A stretch of DNA of 11,783 nucleotides from an uncultured Prevotellaceae bacterium (GCA_937904375.1 CALDIG010000170.1:1-11783), one strand, 5' to 3'. Counted from the stretch's first letter, positions 1-5,754 are shown. Numbers and translations are program-made. The notes: generated by a model from the letters alone, not told the origin.

Positions 1-72
1 GTCACAAAGTTACAACAAATTTTCCAATCTGGCAAACATTTATGGGGATATTTTTAACAAAACAGTATTAAT

Positions 73-92
73 GTCGACTTTTTAAAGTGGAC
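73..92. repeat. Short interrupted palindrome
   Basis: GTC-g-ACTTT and AAAGT-g-GAC face each other around a two-base TT centre, giving eight matched pairs with one G/G mismatch. It lies in the otherwise featureless 1-175 stretch, downstream of the 3' end of the lipoprotein gene that reads leftwards. The two-base centre is too small for a good RNA hairpin loop, so a protein-binding site is as likely as a terminator. No gene is supported in 1-175. Confidence 0.3.
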
Positions 93-175
93 TCAGTAAA
101 TTATTTTTATTGTTCTTCGTTTTGTAAAAATGTTTTTTACCTAAATCTTCCAATTTATGAATGTGCAAAAATTGA

Positions 176-754
176 TTATTCCACTCTTTTGAATCTTATT
201 CTATCACCATCCTCCAACGTTAGTGAGAAACCGTTATCAGTGATAAGTAACATTTCTAAATTAGTGCCAAACATATCTTTTAGTTCTTCAAAAAACTCAT
301 CTTCGTTTTCAACAATAGCTTCTAAGAATTCTTCTTCAAATTCATCGCTAACGACCTCGCCATCAAGTTTTAATTCTAGAATATTAATATCATAATCATC
401 TAACACGAGGTCCATAATTCCATTTGTGATTTCCGATTTCTTAAAATCTCTGTCAATATTCCATTTTCCGGAACATTCCATTTCATATTTAAAGTTTAGT
501 ATTTCTCCAGTTTCGTCATCTTCTATGCTTCCTTTAGACAATATTGTAAGTGTTGCTTTATCATCTTCTTCTAATGATAACTTTATTGTGTGATATCCAT
601 CCACATCATCATCTTCGAAATAAATAAGCTTTTTAGTGTCATTTTTATTGACCTCATATTCTCCAATCAAGTCATTGTTTTTGTTGCAGCTCGTAACAAG
701 CGTTGGTAGCAATAAGACAATTGCCAAAAATGATAATAAATTAATCTTTTCCAT
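176..754 (-). CDS. Acidic lipoprotein of unknown function
   Basis: A 192-residue protein that begins with a lipoprotein signal: Lys4, a hydrophobic stretch (about 6-19) and a lipobox ending Val-Thr-Ser-Cys at Cys23. The mature part is therefore expected to be lipid-anchored in the envelope after signal peptidase II cleavage. It is very rich in Asp and Glu, including the DDDVD stretch near residue 50 and the EFEEEFLEAIVENEDEFFEELKD region near 140. Alternating hydrophobic segments look like beta strands, as in small Bacteroidetes lipoproteins of the lipocalin or DUF type, but I do not recognise a family. It follows the 819-1232 gene after 64 bp with no recognisable TAnnTTTG promoter between, so the two are probably co-transcribed. 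Base composition is visibly more AT-rich than the core genes on the right. The gene is clear; the function is unknown. Confidence 0.85.
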   Translation of the reverse strand: MEKINLLSFLAIVLLLPTLVTSCNKNNDLIGEYEVNKNDTKKLIYFEDDDVDGYHTIKLSLEEDDKATLTILSKGSIEDDETGEILNFKYEMECSGKWNIDRDFKKSEITNGIMDLVLDDYDINILELKLDGEVVSDEFEEEFLEAIVENEDEFFEELKDMFGTNLEMLLITDNGFSLTLEDGDRIRFKRVE

Positions 755-818
755 TATTGCGTTTTATTTATGAATGTATTTTATAAATGAAATAATCTCA
801 AAGTCCCGTTCCTTGTTT

Positions 819-1232
819 CTAAAACATGGCATGAGTCCATCCTAAAATGCCAATAGTTAAAAGCTTTTTCCTGCCATCGATTCTAGCGGTCGTCCAGGAA
901 CACACATAAAGAGAGTGATAATCAAATTCCTCAAAATCTCTTATTTGCCCAAATTTGATACTATGACCATTACGTGTTCGAGATTGAATTACCTCTTCCA
1001 TTGTTTTTTGGATCTCGACTCTGTGATCTTTCTTGCTTGGGTTGAAACACACTAAAACAATAATTGCCAATATCACTAAAATCGCTTTAATAAAAAAACA
1101 ACCTGTAGATTCTTCTTCCTCCTCATCGGTTTTTAGGGAATTAGTATCGCTGTTATGCAGGTCCTCGTCTATTTTGTTGGATGCAAAATCGGTTCCAACA
1201 TTTTCGCTGTTGATAAAATCGTCGTTGTTCAT
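819..1232 (-). CDS. Small single-pass membrane protein with acidic N-terminus
   Basis: A 137-residue protein. Residues 1-43 are hydrophilic and acidic (Glu run at 37-41) and are followed by one transmembrane helix at about 45-63. The 70-residue C-terminal domain begins after NPSKKDHR. The basic residues after the helix and the acidic front favour the C-terminal part staying cytoplasmic, but topology is not certain. The C-terminal part (an 'SRTRNGHSIKFG' stretch, a 'YHSLYVCSW' strand, and the ending 'TIGILGWTHAMF') resembles small DUF4359-like proteins that end in a Gly-Ile-Leu-Gly motif. That resemblance is weak and from memory. Likely first gene of a two-gene unit with the lipoprotein. No consensus promoter is visible just upstream; the nearest minus-strand promoter is at 1583-1613, beyond the structured RNA. 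Confidence 0.75.
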   Translation of the reverse strand: MNNDDFINSENVGTDFASNKIDEDLHNSDTNSLKTDEEEEESTGCFFIKAILVILAIIVLVCFNPSKKDHRVEIQKTMEEVIQSRTRNGHSIKFGQIRDFEEFDYHSLYVCSWTTARIDGRKKLLTIGILGWTHAMF

Positions 1233-1289
1233 AAGTAATTGTTTTAATGACTATTAGTATATGTTATATAAATTTGATTATTTGTGTTT

Positions 1290-1578
1290 ATTTATTGATG
1301 AGCCGTTTTATGCAAAAAGGTGCGTGCTTGTTTTTCTTTTGTACCTGTTGGGCTCTGGACTTGCCTAGTAACAGAAAGAAAACAGCTCACACCTCTTGAT
1401 GTATCGATAGGGTAGAGGCACGTGATGTGCTTCTCCTGACGATAGCATGAAGTGGTTGCGTTGCTGCTGACCTCTGTTACGATTAGGTGAATTGTCCAGA
1501 TTCACAGGTACTGGCCGCATTACGCTTCCGCAAAATGTAGCATCAATGGCATACTGGCGCTTTTGCCTTCCATGATGC
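1290..1578 (-). ncRNA. Candidate structured RNA, long rod-like fold (6S-like or structured leader)
   Basis: The two halves of this stretch pair almost end to end. Listed from apex outward, in window coordinates: 1368-1375 with 1473-1480 (8 pairs), 1364-1367 with 1484-1487, 1354-1360 with 1494-1500 (7), 1341-1348 with 1504-1511 (8), 1325-1327 with 1517-1519, 1322-1324 with 1523-1525, 1319-1320 with 1528-1529, 1304-1309 plus 1312-1313 with 1530-1537, and a closing helix 1294-1300 with 1541-1547 (7). Small internal loops separate the helices. A large asymmetric bubble (1328-1340 against 1512-1516) lies mid-way, as in 6S RNA. The apical part (1376-1472) holds smaller hairpins, such as 1392-1396 with 1414-1418 and 1418-1421 with 1427-1430. 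The strand is chosen because a consensus promoter (1583-1613) fires leftwards and predicts a start near 1578, exactly where a 5' hairpin begins. No U-run follows the closing helix, so the RNA could instead be the leader of the 819-1232 gene. A 76-codon reading frame here (1365-1595) is rejected as a gene. The family is not recognised by sequence. Confidence 0.6.
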
Positions 1579-1582
1579 GGTG

Positions 1583-1613
1583 CAAATTTAAGCACAATAG
1601 TTTAAATATGCAA
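1583..1613 (-). promoter_or_regulatory. Bacteroidetes promoter for the structured RNA
   Basis: On the minus strand TTG (1613-1611), a 20-base spacer and TAAATTTG (1590-1583) match the Bacteroidetes housekeeping promoter TTTG/TTG-N19-20-TAnnTTTG. The predicted start is a few bases downstream, around 1576-1579, at the first base of the 5' hairpin. The GTG of the overlapping reading frame lies upstream of this start, so it would not be in the transcript. Confidence 0.65.
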
Positions 1614-1636
1614 CATCTGTGAGCTGTTTTTTGAAG

Positions 1637-1760
1637 CAGACGAGCGGACAAGCTGACTAGACAAGTGGATAAGCTGTTAGTTAGTTTCACTGCCATTGCC
1701 TTGTCAGATTGTTCCTCGTTTGCTTGTTAGTTTATTCCCCACTTGTTTTTGAGAGCAAAA
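1637..1760. repeat. Degenerate octamer repeats, GACAAG family, in inverted arrangement
   Basis: From 1637 to 1680 the sequence is made of head-to-tail units resembling NNGACAAG: CAGACGAG, CGGACAAG, CTGACTAG, a partial ACAAG, TGGATAAG. From about 1700 the complementary form appears (CTTGTCAG, CTTGTTAG, ACTTGTTT), so the block is roughly inverted. No gene is supported between 1614 and 1873. Related units occur at 4681-4762 and 5692-5723. Confidence 0.45.
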
Positions 1761-1796
1761 TTAGTTTGGCATGGCAGAATGTGCAATGTAATAGCG

Positions 1797-1823
1797 TGTT
1801 CAAGTGTGTTCACGATGGTTAAA
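1797..1823 (+). promoter_or_regulatory. Shared 27-bp upstream element, copy 1
   Basis: A TGTTCA hexamer, three variable bases, then GTGTTCACGATGGTTAAA (1806-1823). The same element, identical apart from the three variable bases, recurs at 3856-3882 upstream of the regulator gene. Each copy contains TGTTCA twice at nine-base spacing, as for a factor bound to a direct repeat. Here it ends 50 bp before the kinase ATG and seven bases upstream of a weak TGAATTTG (1830-1837) that could be the -7 box. The role is inferred from repetition and position. Confidence 0.5.
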
Positions 1824-1873
1824 AAGAGTTGAATTTGTGAGTTTTGAAGAAAAATGTTACTTTTGCGGTTGCA

Positions 1874-3178
1874 ATGAGTGGAAATAAACAATATGATGAG
1901 AATGGTGAGTCAGGGTTCTTTGCGAGTCTTGACGAGAGTGGATTTGGCGATGGCGAGTGGAGTCACATTGAGGAGGTACACTGCTCAAATCATGGCATGA
2001 CTCTTGTGTATAAGGCTCAACATTATGGAAAGCTCTTTGCATTGAAATGTCTAAAACCAGAGTATCAAGATGATGTCAATGCCATTGCATTGCTTGAAAA
2101 GGAGTTTGACATAGGTTTCAATCTTCGCCACAAGAATATTGCCTCGACGCTCGACTTCACCCATGTCGCGACACTCGGCAAATGTGTCGTGATGGAGTGG
2201 GTTGACGGTGACACGCTTGAAGATTATGTGCGAAATCACGAACCGAGCAAAAACCAAGCGAAAAGTATTGCTCTTCAGCTGTGTGACGCTGTTGAGTTTC
2301 TTCACAGTCATCAGGTGATACATCGTGACCTGAAACCGTTGAATGTGATGATTAGTGCGGTAGGGGAGCAGGTTAAGCTACTTGACTTTGGGCTGAGTGA
2401 CGCTTCGCGTTTCACATCCTTCAAACAGCCAGCCGGTACACTTGGCTATGTCGCTCCAGAGTTACTTACGGGCGAGAGCAATGGCGACGTGCGAAGCGAT
2501 ATCTATTCGCTTGGAGTGATGTTGAAAAAGTTGCATCCGTCGCTTGCTAAGGTCGCAAGACGGTGCACGACCGAGAATCCTGATGACCGCTACCAGAGTG
2601 TGTCACAGGTGCGCAAGGCGTTGACTGACCGAAAAGGCAAGTGGTGGTGGGGTGTGGCGTTATTGCTTGCCGTTATTGCGATAGTGTTGTTGCTGCTTCC
2701 AAGAAACAGTGAAAGCAAGAAGAATAGGGTGTTATTTCCAGCTGACTCTGTTAGTGTGAATGAGAAAATTGATAAAGACACCTTTGAAACAAACAAGGAA
2801 TTGATACAAAATACATTAGAGACACCTGTCCACACCCCAACAAATGAAAAGACCCTCAGTGCCAATGAATTGCCTAATAAGCAAACAACAAATGTTGTCA
2901 ATCAAAATAATGTTAATGAGCTAGAACTGATAGACCGCGCAAAGTCGATGGCATTAAAGCTGTTTGCCGAATACAAAAACACGATTGAAGACAAAAACCT
3001 GAGTGATATAGAGAAAGCAAAAGCAAGCCGACAGTTTAGTTTAGAACTAGAAGTGATGGTACACAAAATAATTGAAGATGCCCATATTGAAGGTTCTGAA
3101 GAAAGTAAACAACTTGAGGCAAAGGCTCTAGCTGCCGCTCGTTCAGTAATAAAGAAGGCTATTGAGGTTGATAATTGA
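1874..3178 (+). CDS. Transmembrane serine/threonine protein kinase
   Basis: A eukaryotic-type (Hanks) protein kinase that phosphorylates Ser/Thr of target proteins using ATP. With the ATG at 1874 it has 434 residues. The reading frame also opens ten codons earlier at a TTG (1844), which I consider less likely. The kinase domain spans about residues 28-250: Lys58 in FALK, catalytic HRDLKPLN with Asp152, metal-binding DFG at 171-173, APE at 194-196 and SDIYSLG near 208-214. The glycine-rich loop is degenerate: 'HCSNHGMTLVY' stands where GxGxxGxVY is usual. A tryptophan-led transmembrane helix follows at about 257-276. After it come a Ser/Thr/Asn-rich linker and a helical, charged C-terminal segment (about 345-434) that should lie outside the inner membrane and may be the sensor. 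This is the PknB-like layout without PASTA repeats. Its 3' end overlaps the convergent 3159-3818 gene by 20 bp. Substrate unknown; the regulator at 3944-4516, with the same upstream element, is a natural candidate partner. Confidence 0.9.
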   Translation: MSGNKQYDENGESGFFASLDESGFGDGEWSHIEEVHCSNHGMTLVYKAQHYGKLFALKCLKPEYQDDVNAIALLEKEFDIGFNLRHKNIASTLDFTHVATLGKCVVMEWVDGDTLEDYVRNHEPSKNQAKSIALQLCDAVEFLHSHQVIHRDLKPLNVMISAVGEQVKLLDFGLSDASRFTSFKQPAGTLGYVAPELLTGESNGDVRSDIYSLGVMLKKLHPSLAKVARRCTTENPDDRYQSVSQVRKALTDRKGKWWWGVALLLAVIAIVLLLLPRNSESKKNRVLFPADSVSVNEKIDKDTFETNKELIQNTLETPVHTPTNEKTLSANELPNKQTTNVVNQNNVNELELIDRAKSMALKLFAEYKNTIEDKNLSDIEKAKASRQFSLELEVMVHKIIEDAHIEGSEESKQLEAKALAAARSVIKKAIEVDN

Positions 3179-3818
3179 CATTTTCTCTTTCTCTCGCATT
3201 TTTAATTAGATCATATAGCTCGCCCACCGATTCTCTAGAAAACTCATCTGTATTACTCATATCCTCGCTGTTATATGTGATAATCCACATATTGTCGCTT
3301 GAAAGCCCTTTTCTCATCAATGATTGAGAAATGCAGTCGGTATTATAGGTTTTAGTGTCAAAAAACAGTGTGAACCATTGTTCGCATGTTTTGGCAATAA
3401 AGAAGATGAATTCTTCATAGATTGCGACATCCCAGATGTAGCAGTCATCAAAAACTGGTCGGTTGACTTTAAGGTGTTTGCCATTATAAATTATTTCATC
3501 CAAGTCGATCGGTGTTTCGTCATTTAGCAACTTGTTGCGGACATAAATAGTGGGGTAGTAAATGATTCTTGACTCTGTCTGTGGAATATTCATTTTGTTG
3601 ATTTCGTCATAATAATCGTTGTCAATAGCTATCGACAGGTAATCGTTATTATGGTTTTTGGGTACAGGAACGTCAATTTCAATTCCCTGCATATAGTATT
3701 CCATGTCACCGTCTCGTAACACAACGTTCTTAAGACCTGTTGGCCTATCTTTTTTTGCACTCATTGCCAATGCTAAGCAAAGAAGAAGTATAAGTGTGAA
3801 GCAAAATCTCTTTTTCAT
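3159..3818 (-). CDS. Secreted protein of unknown function
   Basis: A 219-residue protein beginning MKKRFCFTLILLLCLALA, a typical Sec signal peptide with cleavage probable near residue 20-21 (AMSA before KKDRP). I chose this ATG (3818) over an in-frame one 18 codons upstream because the signal peptide starts here and because the promoter at 3824-3855 would start transcription below the upstream codon. The mature part is rich in Asp, Asn, Tyr and Ile, with many short beta-like segments and two internal cysteines (near 'DDCYIWD' and 'KTCEQWF'). No lipobox follows the signal, so it is probably periplasmic or exported. No family is recognised. It is convergent with the kinase (20 bp 3' overlap) and divergent from the regulator. 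AT-rich like 176-1232. Confidence 0.8.
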   Translation of the reverse strand: MKKRFCFTLILLLCLALAMSAKKDRPTGLKNVVLRDGDMEYYMQGIEIDVPVPKNHNNDYLSIAIDNDYYDEINKMNIPQTESRIIYYPTIYVRNKLLNDETPIDLDEIIYNGKHLKVNRPVFDDCYIWDVAIYEEFIFFIAKTCEQWFTLFFDTKTYNTDCISQSLMRKGLSSDNMWIITYNSEDMSNTDEFSRESVGELYDLIKNARERENVNYQPQ

Positions 3819-3823
3819 GGCTG

Positions 3824-3855
3824 CAAAGCTAAGCATAATTGTTGAGAATGCCAAA
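3824..3855 (-). promoter_or_regulatory. Consensus promoter of the secreted-protein gene
   Basis: On the minus strand TTTG (3855-3852), a 20-base spacer and TAGCTTTG (3831-3824) match the Bacteroidetes consensus exactly. The -7 box ends only five bases before the chosen ATG, so the transcript would be leaderless or nearly so. The shared 27-bp element (3856-3882) abuts the -33 box. Confidence 0.7.
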
Positions 3856-3882
3856 TGTTCATTCGTGTTCACGATGGTTAAA
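3856..3882 (+). promoter_or_regulatory. Shared 27-bp upstream element, copy 2
   Basis: Second copy of the element at 1797-1823, differing only in three consecutive bases; the 18 bases from 3865 to 3882 are identical. It sits in the 125-bp divergent region between the secreted-protein gene and the regulator gene, directly upstream of the former's -33 box, so a bound protein could act on both genes. Confidence 0.5.
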
Positions 3883-3919
3883 GTTTGTGATTATGTGCCT
3901 GAAAAATTGTGATTGTAAT

Positions 3920-3927
3920 TATATTTG
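3920..3927 (+). promoter_or_regulatory. Probable -7 box of the regulator gene
   Basis: TATATTTG matches TAnnTTTG, 16 bases before the ATG at 3944. There is no TTTG or TTG at the normal 19-20-base distance upstream, so the promoter may need an activator. The 27-bp element lies 37 bases further up. Confidence 0.45.
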
Positions 3928-3943
3928 CAGAAAGATTTTCATT

Positions 3944-4516
3944 ATGACAGACGAAAAACGGTATATAGAGTGCCTGTTAACTCTGGTTGCGCAAAAGTCG
4001 GAGCGTCCATTATCTACGATAGCCAATCTAAACCACCTTGTGGCAGAGATTAAAAATAGCACTGGCGAGAGTCTCAGTGTGTCTACATTGCGACGCTTGT
4101 TTGGCATGGTGGAGAGTGCCCATGAGCCATCAATCAGCACTTTAGACATTCTGAGCCGCTTTGTGGGGTATCGCAGTTGGCACCACTTTATGGAGCGTGA
4201 CGGCGACAGTGAGTCGCAGTTCCTGAATGAGGAGGTGCTCCGCTGCGACCAACTTGAGGCTGGGGCTGAGGTGGAACTGGAATGGGCCCCCGCACGCAGG
4301 TGCCGTCTCAAGAGTTTAGGCTATGGCCGCTTCGAAGTGGTGCTAAGCATTAATTCCAAACTCGCCGAGGGTGATACTTTGTGCTGCAAGGTCGTGTGTA
4401 GAGGGCAGCCTTTTGTGGCTACCGACATAATGCGTGGCGACCGTCACGAGAGAATGTATGTTGCCGGTCGAGAGGATGGTGTGTCGGCATTGCGAGTGAG
4501 GCATAATGAGGGATAG
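3944..4516 (+). CDS. Two-domain putative regulator with helical N-terminal domain
   Basis: A 190-residue protein; ATG 3944 is preferred to the 35-codon longer frame because the latter runs through the divergent promoter region. Residues about 1-83 are helical, with the pattern 'GESLSVSTLRRLFGMVE...PSISTLDILSRFVGYRSWHHF' (41-82). From memory this N-terminal module is widespread in uncharacterised Bacteroidetes proteins and looks like a helix-turn-helix-type or death-fold-like domain. Residues about 95-190 are beta-rich, with 'LEAGAEVELEWAPARRCRLKSL', 'NSKLAEGDTL' and 'MYVAGREDG'. This too recurs in Bacteroidales proteins of similar build. A DNA-binding or signalling role is an inference; no experimentally defined family is recognised. 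It shares the upstream element with the kinase gene 766 bp upstream, which suggests one regulon. Its stop codon overlaps the first unit of the heptamer array. Confidence 0.8.
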   Translation: MTDEKRYIECLLTLVAQKSERPLSTIANLNHLVAEIKNSTGESLSVSTLRRLFGMVESAHEPSISTLDILSRFVGYRSWHHFMERDGDSESQFLNEEVLRCDQLEAGAEVELEWAPARRCRLKSLGYGRFEVVLSINSKLAEGDTLCCKVVCRGQPFVATDIMRGDRHERMYVAGREDGVSALRVRHNEG

Positions 4517-4605
4517 TTTACAGTTCAGAGTTCAGAGTTTATAGTTCATAGTTCATAGTTCAGAGTACACAGTTTACAGTTTATAGTTTATCGTTTATCG
4601 TGTCT
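4515..4605 (+). repeat. Tandem heptamer array, consensus AGTTYAN
   Basis: Twelve uninterrupted 7-bp units run from 4515 to 4598 (AGTTTAC, AGTTCAG, AGTTCAG, AGTTTAT, AGTTCAT and so on; one AGTACAC, one CGTTTAT), with a decayed thirteenth to 4605. The phase is exact over the whole length. The first unit supplies the last two bases of the regulator gene's TAG stop. The array is on the 3' side of a convergent gene pair. Confidence 0.85.
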
Positions 4606-4611
4606 TCATTC

Positions 4612-4639
4612 TAACCTCTCCCCTCTAACCTCTAAACTT
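4612..4639 (+). repeat. Second heptamer block, TAACCTC type
   Basis: Four 7-bp units in register: TAACCTC, TCCCCTC, TAACCTC, TAAACTT. It keeps the period of the preceding array but has a different unit. Confidence 0.6.
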
Positions 4640-4688
4640 CGCAAAGCGCATTGCCTTGTATTCTTGTCTCGTTTTTAGTTGACAAATT

Positions 4689-4720
4689 GACGAGCAGTTA
4701 GATATAACATTCTGCTTGTT
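4689..4720 (+). terminator. Possible hairpin terminator between convergent genes
   Basis: GACGAGCAG (4689-4697) can pair over nine positions (two G-U) with CTGCTTGTT (4712-4720) around a 14-base loop, followed by pyrimidine-rich sequence. It could end transcription of the regulator gene. It is built from the octamer-type repeats, so the pairing may be incidental. Confidence 0.3.
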
Positions 4721-4762
4721 TACTCGTTAACTTGTTTACTTCTCCTCTTGTCCTCTTGTCCT
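4715..4762 (-). repeat. Tandem octamer array, NNRACAAG family
   Basis: Six exact 8-bp units, read on the minus strand as AGGACAAG, AGGACAAG, AGGAGAAG, TAAACAAG, TTAACGAG, TAAACAAG. The array ends one base before the stop codon of the DUF445 gene. It belongs to the same family as 1637-1760 and 5692-5723. Confidence 0.75.
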
Positions 4763-4763
4763 C

Positions 4764-5681
4764 TCAATTTATAAACATCATTATCGTTCCCATGATTGAG
4801 CCGAGGAGGGCGCCTAGCCATACGATGGCGCGTAGCTCTTTTTTCATTACGGTGAGGATGATTTGCTCAGCTTCGTCCATGTCCATCTCGTTGATGCGGT
4901 TCTCGACGATGCGGCTGATGTTGATGCTTTCAAGAATGCGTGGCAGGTGGTCGCTGATGATGGTGCGATAGACGCTCACTATGCTGCTCTTGGCCTGCTC
5001 AAGTTGCTGCTCGTGTCCCTCAAATAGCTGCCGCATGGGCATTGCCAAGAGTTTGTCGGCCTCGGTATAAACGATTCTTGTTGCCATGCTCGGAGCTTGG
5101 TCGTGCAGCACTTCGTTGATGTGTGAAGCGAGTTTGCTCTCTATGGGCGAGGCTATGGCTTCGATTAGCTTCTCGGCCTTGATTTTGCCAGCCATGCTGT
5201 TGCGCGTCTTGTCGATGACGTGCTGTGTTGCGGCATGGGCGATCCTTTCCCCGATAGTGCGGTCGCGCAGCTTAACGGTGATGAGCTTGGCAATCTCATC
5301 ACAGGTATTCTCGCGCATGGCGTTGATTTCCTCGATAGTGAGATAATGAGCCGCAAACTGCTCAACACTATCGTTATTATTGAGTTGGGTGTAGAAGAAC
5401 TCATCGATGGCGCCTCTAATCTTGTCGAGCATCTCGTCACTGAGCAGGGTCTTCTCCAGAACCTCCTTATTCATGAGATTCTCGCTTATGGCACCGCCAA
5501 TGGCACTGGCGATGCGCCTCTTCTCCTTGGGGATAATGCCAGGAGTGAACGGCACATGCACGCCACAGATATACTTCGCCGTGTGGGGACGAAAGAGCAT
5601 TCTGATAGCAATATCGTTAGTGATATAGCCAATTACCGCGCCAAGTGCGGGTCCCGAAATGTAATGGAGAATTGCGCTCAT
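4764..5681 (-). CDS. DUF445 family membrane protein
   Basis: A 305-residue protein of the DUF445 (YheB-like) family. The family signature is at the N-terminus: 'IGYITNDIAIRMLFRP' (17-32) followed by 'PFTPGIIPKEKRRIA' (44-58). A first membrane segment covers about 7-26. The long middle part (60-280) is helical and charged, and a second membrane segment closes the protein (about 287-305, Gly-rich 'GALLGSIMGTIMM'). The length fits the family's short form. The biochemical function of DUF445 proteins is not established; they are inner-membrane proteins with a large soluble domain. The gene follows the RNA methyltransferase gene by 73 bp with no consensus promoter seen between, so co-transcription is likely. 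Octamer repeats flank it on both sides. Confidence 0.92.
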   Translation of the reverse strand: MSAILHYISGPALGAVIGYITNDIAIRMLFRPHTAKYICGVHVPFTPGIIPKEKRRIASAIGGAISENLMNKEVLEKTLLSDEMLDKIRGAIDEFFYTQLNNNDSVEQFAAHYLTIEEINAMRENTCDEIAKLITVKLRDRTIGERIAHAATQHVIDKTRNSMAGKIKAEKLIEAIASPIESKLASHINEVLHDQAPSMATRIVYTEADKLLAMPMRQLFEGHEQQLEQAKSSIVSVYRTIISDHLPRILESINISRIVENRINEMDMDEAEQIILTVMKKELRAIVWLGALLGSIMGTIMMFIN

Positions 5682-5691
5682 AGTTTTAAAT

Positions 5692-5723
5692 AATTAGTTA
5701 ATGAGTTGACAAGCAGTTTGTAG
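5692..5723 (+). repeat. Short octamer repeat block
   Basis: Four 8-bp units in register, AATTAGTT, AATGAGTT, GACAAGCA, GTTTGTAG, occupy the gap between the DUF445 and methyltransferase genes. They belong to the GACAAG family seen at 1637-1760 and 4715-4762, though more decayed. Confidence 0.4.
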
Positions 5724-5754
5724 GGATAAGGTCTGCTTTGTTATTTAGCTCAAT

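Noticed and set aside
87..395. A plus-strand frame of 102 codons
   Set aside because: It is the complement of the lipoprotein gene's 3' half, Ser-rich because it is antisense to acidic codons, with no promoter or family similarity.
1269..1276. TAAATTTG on the plus strand as a promoter for the RNA
   Set aside because: No TTG or TTTG at 19-20 bases upstream (nearest is 27 away), whereas the minus strand has a complete promoter in front of the structure.
1365..1595. A 76-codon minus-strand reading frame as a protein gene
   Set aside because: It starts with GTG inside the promoter, upstream of the predicted transcription start, has an odd basic composition, and lies wholly in the rod-shaped RNA structure.
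1844..1873. TTG start of the kinase at 1844
   Set aside because: An ATG ten codons later, directly before the conserved part, is more plausible; the extra residues add no recognisable feature.
3839..3943. N-terminal extension of the regulator to an ATG at 3839
   Set aside because: It would run through the divergent promoter region and the shared element; a TATATTTG box lies between it and the better ATG at 3944.
5220..5693. Plus-strand frames of up to 157 codons over the DUF445 gene
   Set aside because: They are antisense shadows of a gene with a clear family signature.
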